Below, piece by piece: positions 42,166 to 42,240 of a stretch of 42,240 bases of DNA. Below the pieces are notes generated by a model, which saw only the letters and a program-made list of their open reading frames with translations, had not been told where the DNA came from and searched no databases. The position numbers were made by a program, and so were the translations under genes. This stretch comes from CAYPPG01 sp964412555 (GTDB taxonomy: Bacteria > Hinthialibacterota > Hinthialibacteria > Hinthialibacterales > Hinthialibacteraceae). Positions within the stretch are counted from its first letter, which is position 1; each line of letters opens with the position of its first letter. The stretch is from assembly GCA_964412555.1 (NCBI GenBank), contig CAYPPG010000068.1, forward strand, positions 1 to 42,240. Reading direction: 5' to 3'.

Positions 42166-42240
42166 AACACATCCCTCCGCAACGATTTGTCACCCGCCGC
42201 GCTAATCTGACCCACCCGGAGTCACCCAGTTTGACCCGTC
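42166..42240. other. Possible boundary of another element at the right edge
   Basis: After PPQR the sequence TTTGTCACCCGCCGCGCTAA leads into CTGACCCACCCGGAGTCACC and CAGTTTGACCC, with GAC-CC words spaced like the short direct repeats at insertion-sequence ends. Too little is visible to identify it. Confidence 0.2.

Noticed and set aside
41659..42215. Minus-strand open frames opposite the glycosidase-like pseudogene
   Set aside because: They are shadows of the coding pattern seen on the plus strand, which carries the family motifs.

Overview
The window is a moderate-GC stretch from a diderm, probably uncultured heterotrophic bacterium. Evidence for this: Tat-exported Gfo/Idh/MocA oxidoreductases and a Tat-exported sulfatase, FG-GAP proteins with TP-rich linkers and a dockerin-like tail, a type II pseudopilin with the NFLNAQ motif, sigma-54 signalling, a TRAP transporter and MurJ. 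This gene mix is typical of Planctomycetes/Lentisphaerae-like and candidate phyla such as Hydrogenedentes, Sumerlaeota and Poribacteria. I cannot place it more precisely from sequence alone.

Layout. (1) 1-6.95 kb, all leftward: uvrB, a secreted FG-GAP/P-domain protein, murJ and a GT2 glycosyltransferase are packed with 4-nt overlaps or short gaps; a HepT-like toxin gene runs off the left edge. (2) 7.2-12.6 kb: one giant rightward GAF/PAS histidine kinase. (3) 12.75-22.0 kb: a sensory block bounded on both sides by 100-N assembly gaps, each inside hairpin repeats. It holds a REC-PAS-PAS-AAA+-Fis sigma-54 activator, two chemoreceptors and a REC-PAS3-HisKA-REC hybrid kinase. A good -24/-12 promoter lies in front of the chemoreceptors, and TGTAACA repeats lie about 240 bp upstream of it, which suggests a local sigma-54 circuit. 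No cheA, cheW, cheR or cheB is present. (4) 22.2-32.0 kb: a divergent uronate-polysaccharide locus. Leftward: PL1 pectate lyase, KdgF-type cupin, TRAP transporter (DctP, DctQ, DctM). Rightward: sulfatase, cysteine hydrolase, GH105 unsaturated uronyl hydrolase, Gfo/Idh oxidoreductase. (5) 32.0-33.6 kb: toxin-antitoxin islet with an AbrB-like/truncated PemK pair, a HigB-HigA pair and the remnant of a small protein. (6) 33.9-40.4 kb: di-haem cytochrome c peroxidase-like protein, a decayed small gene carrying a 111-bp hairpin, a GH28-like protein, a second Gfo/Idh oxidoreductase, an exported aldose epimerase and a truncated pseudopilin. (7) 40.4-42.24 kb: a cluster of palindromic repeats, a 5'-broken NHL-type propeller and a frameshifted TIM-barrel glycosidase-like pseudogene.

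How it works together: the extracellular lyase and GH28-like enzyme would cut a galacturonan-type polymer, and the sulfatase could remove sulfate esters. The TRAP system would import acidic fragments, GH105 would release the unsaturated uronate, and KdgF would open its ring. The sensory block could steer motility or gene expression, but its link to the polysaccharide locus is only physical proximity, and that proximity crosses assembly gaps.

No tRNA, rRNA or CRISPR array was seen. The most unusual signals are the sigma-54/UAS arrangement before a chemoreceptor with a periplasmic zinc-binding (CZB-type) sensor, and several families of palindromic intergenic elements that appear to have invaded genes.
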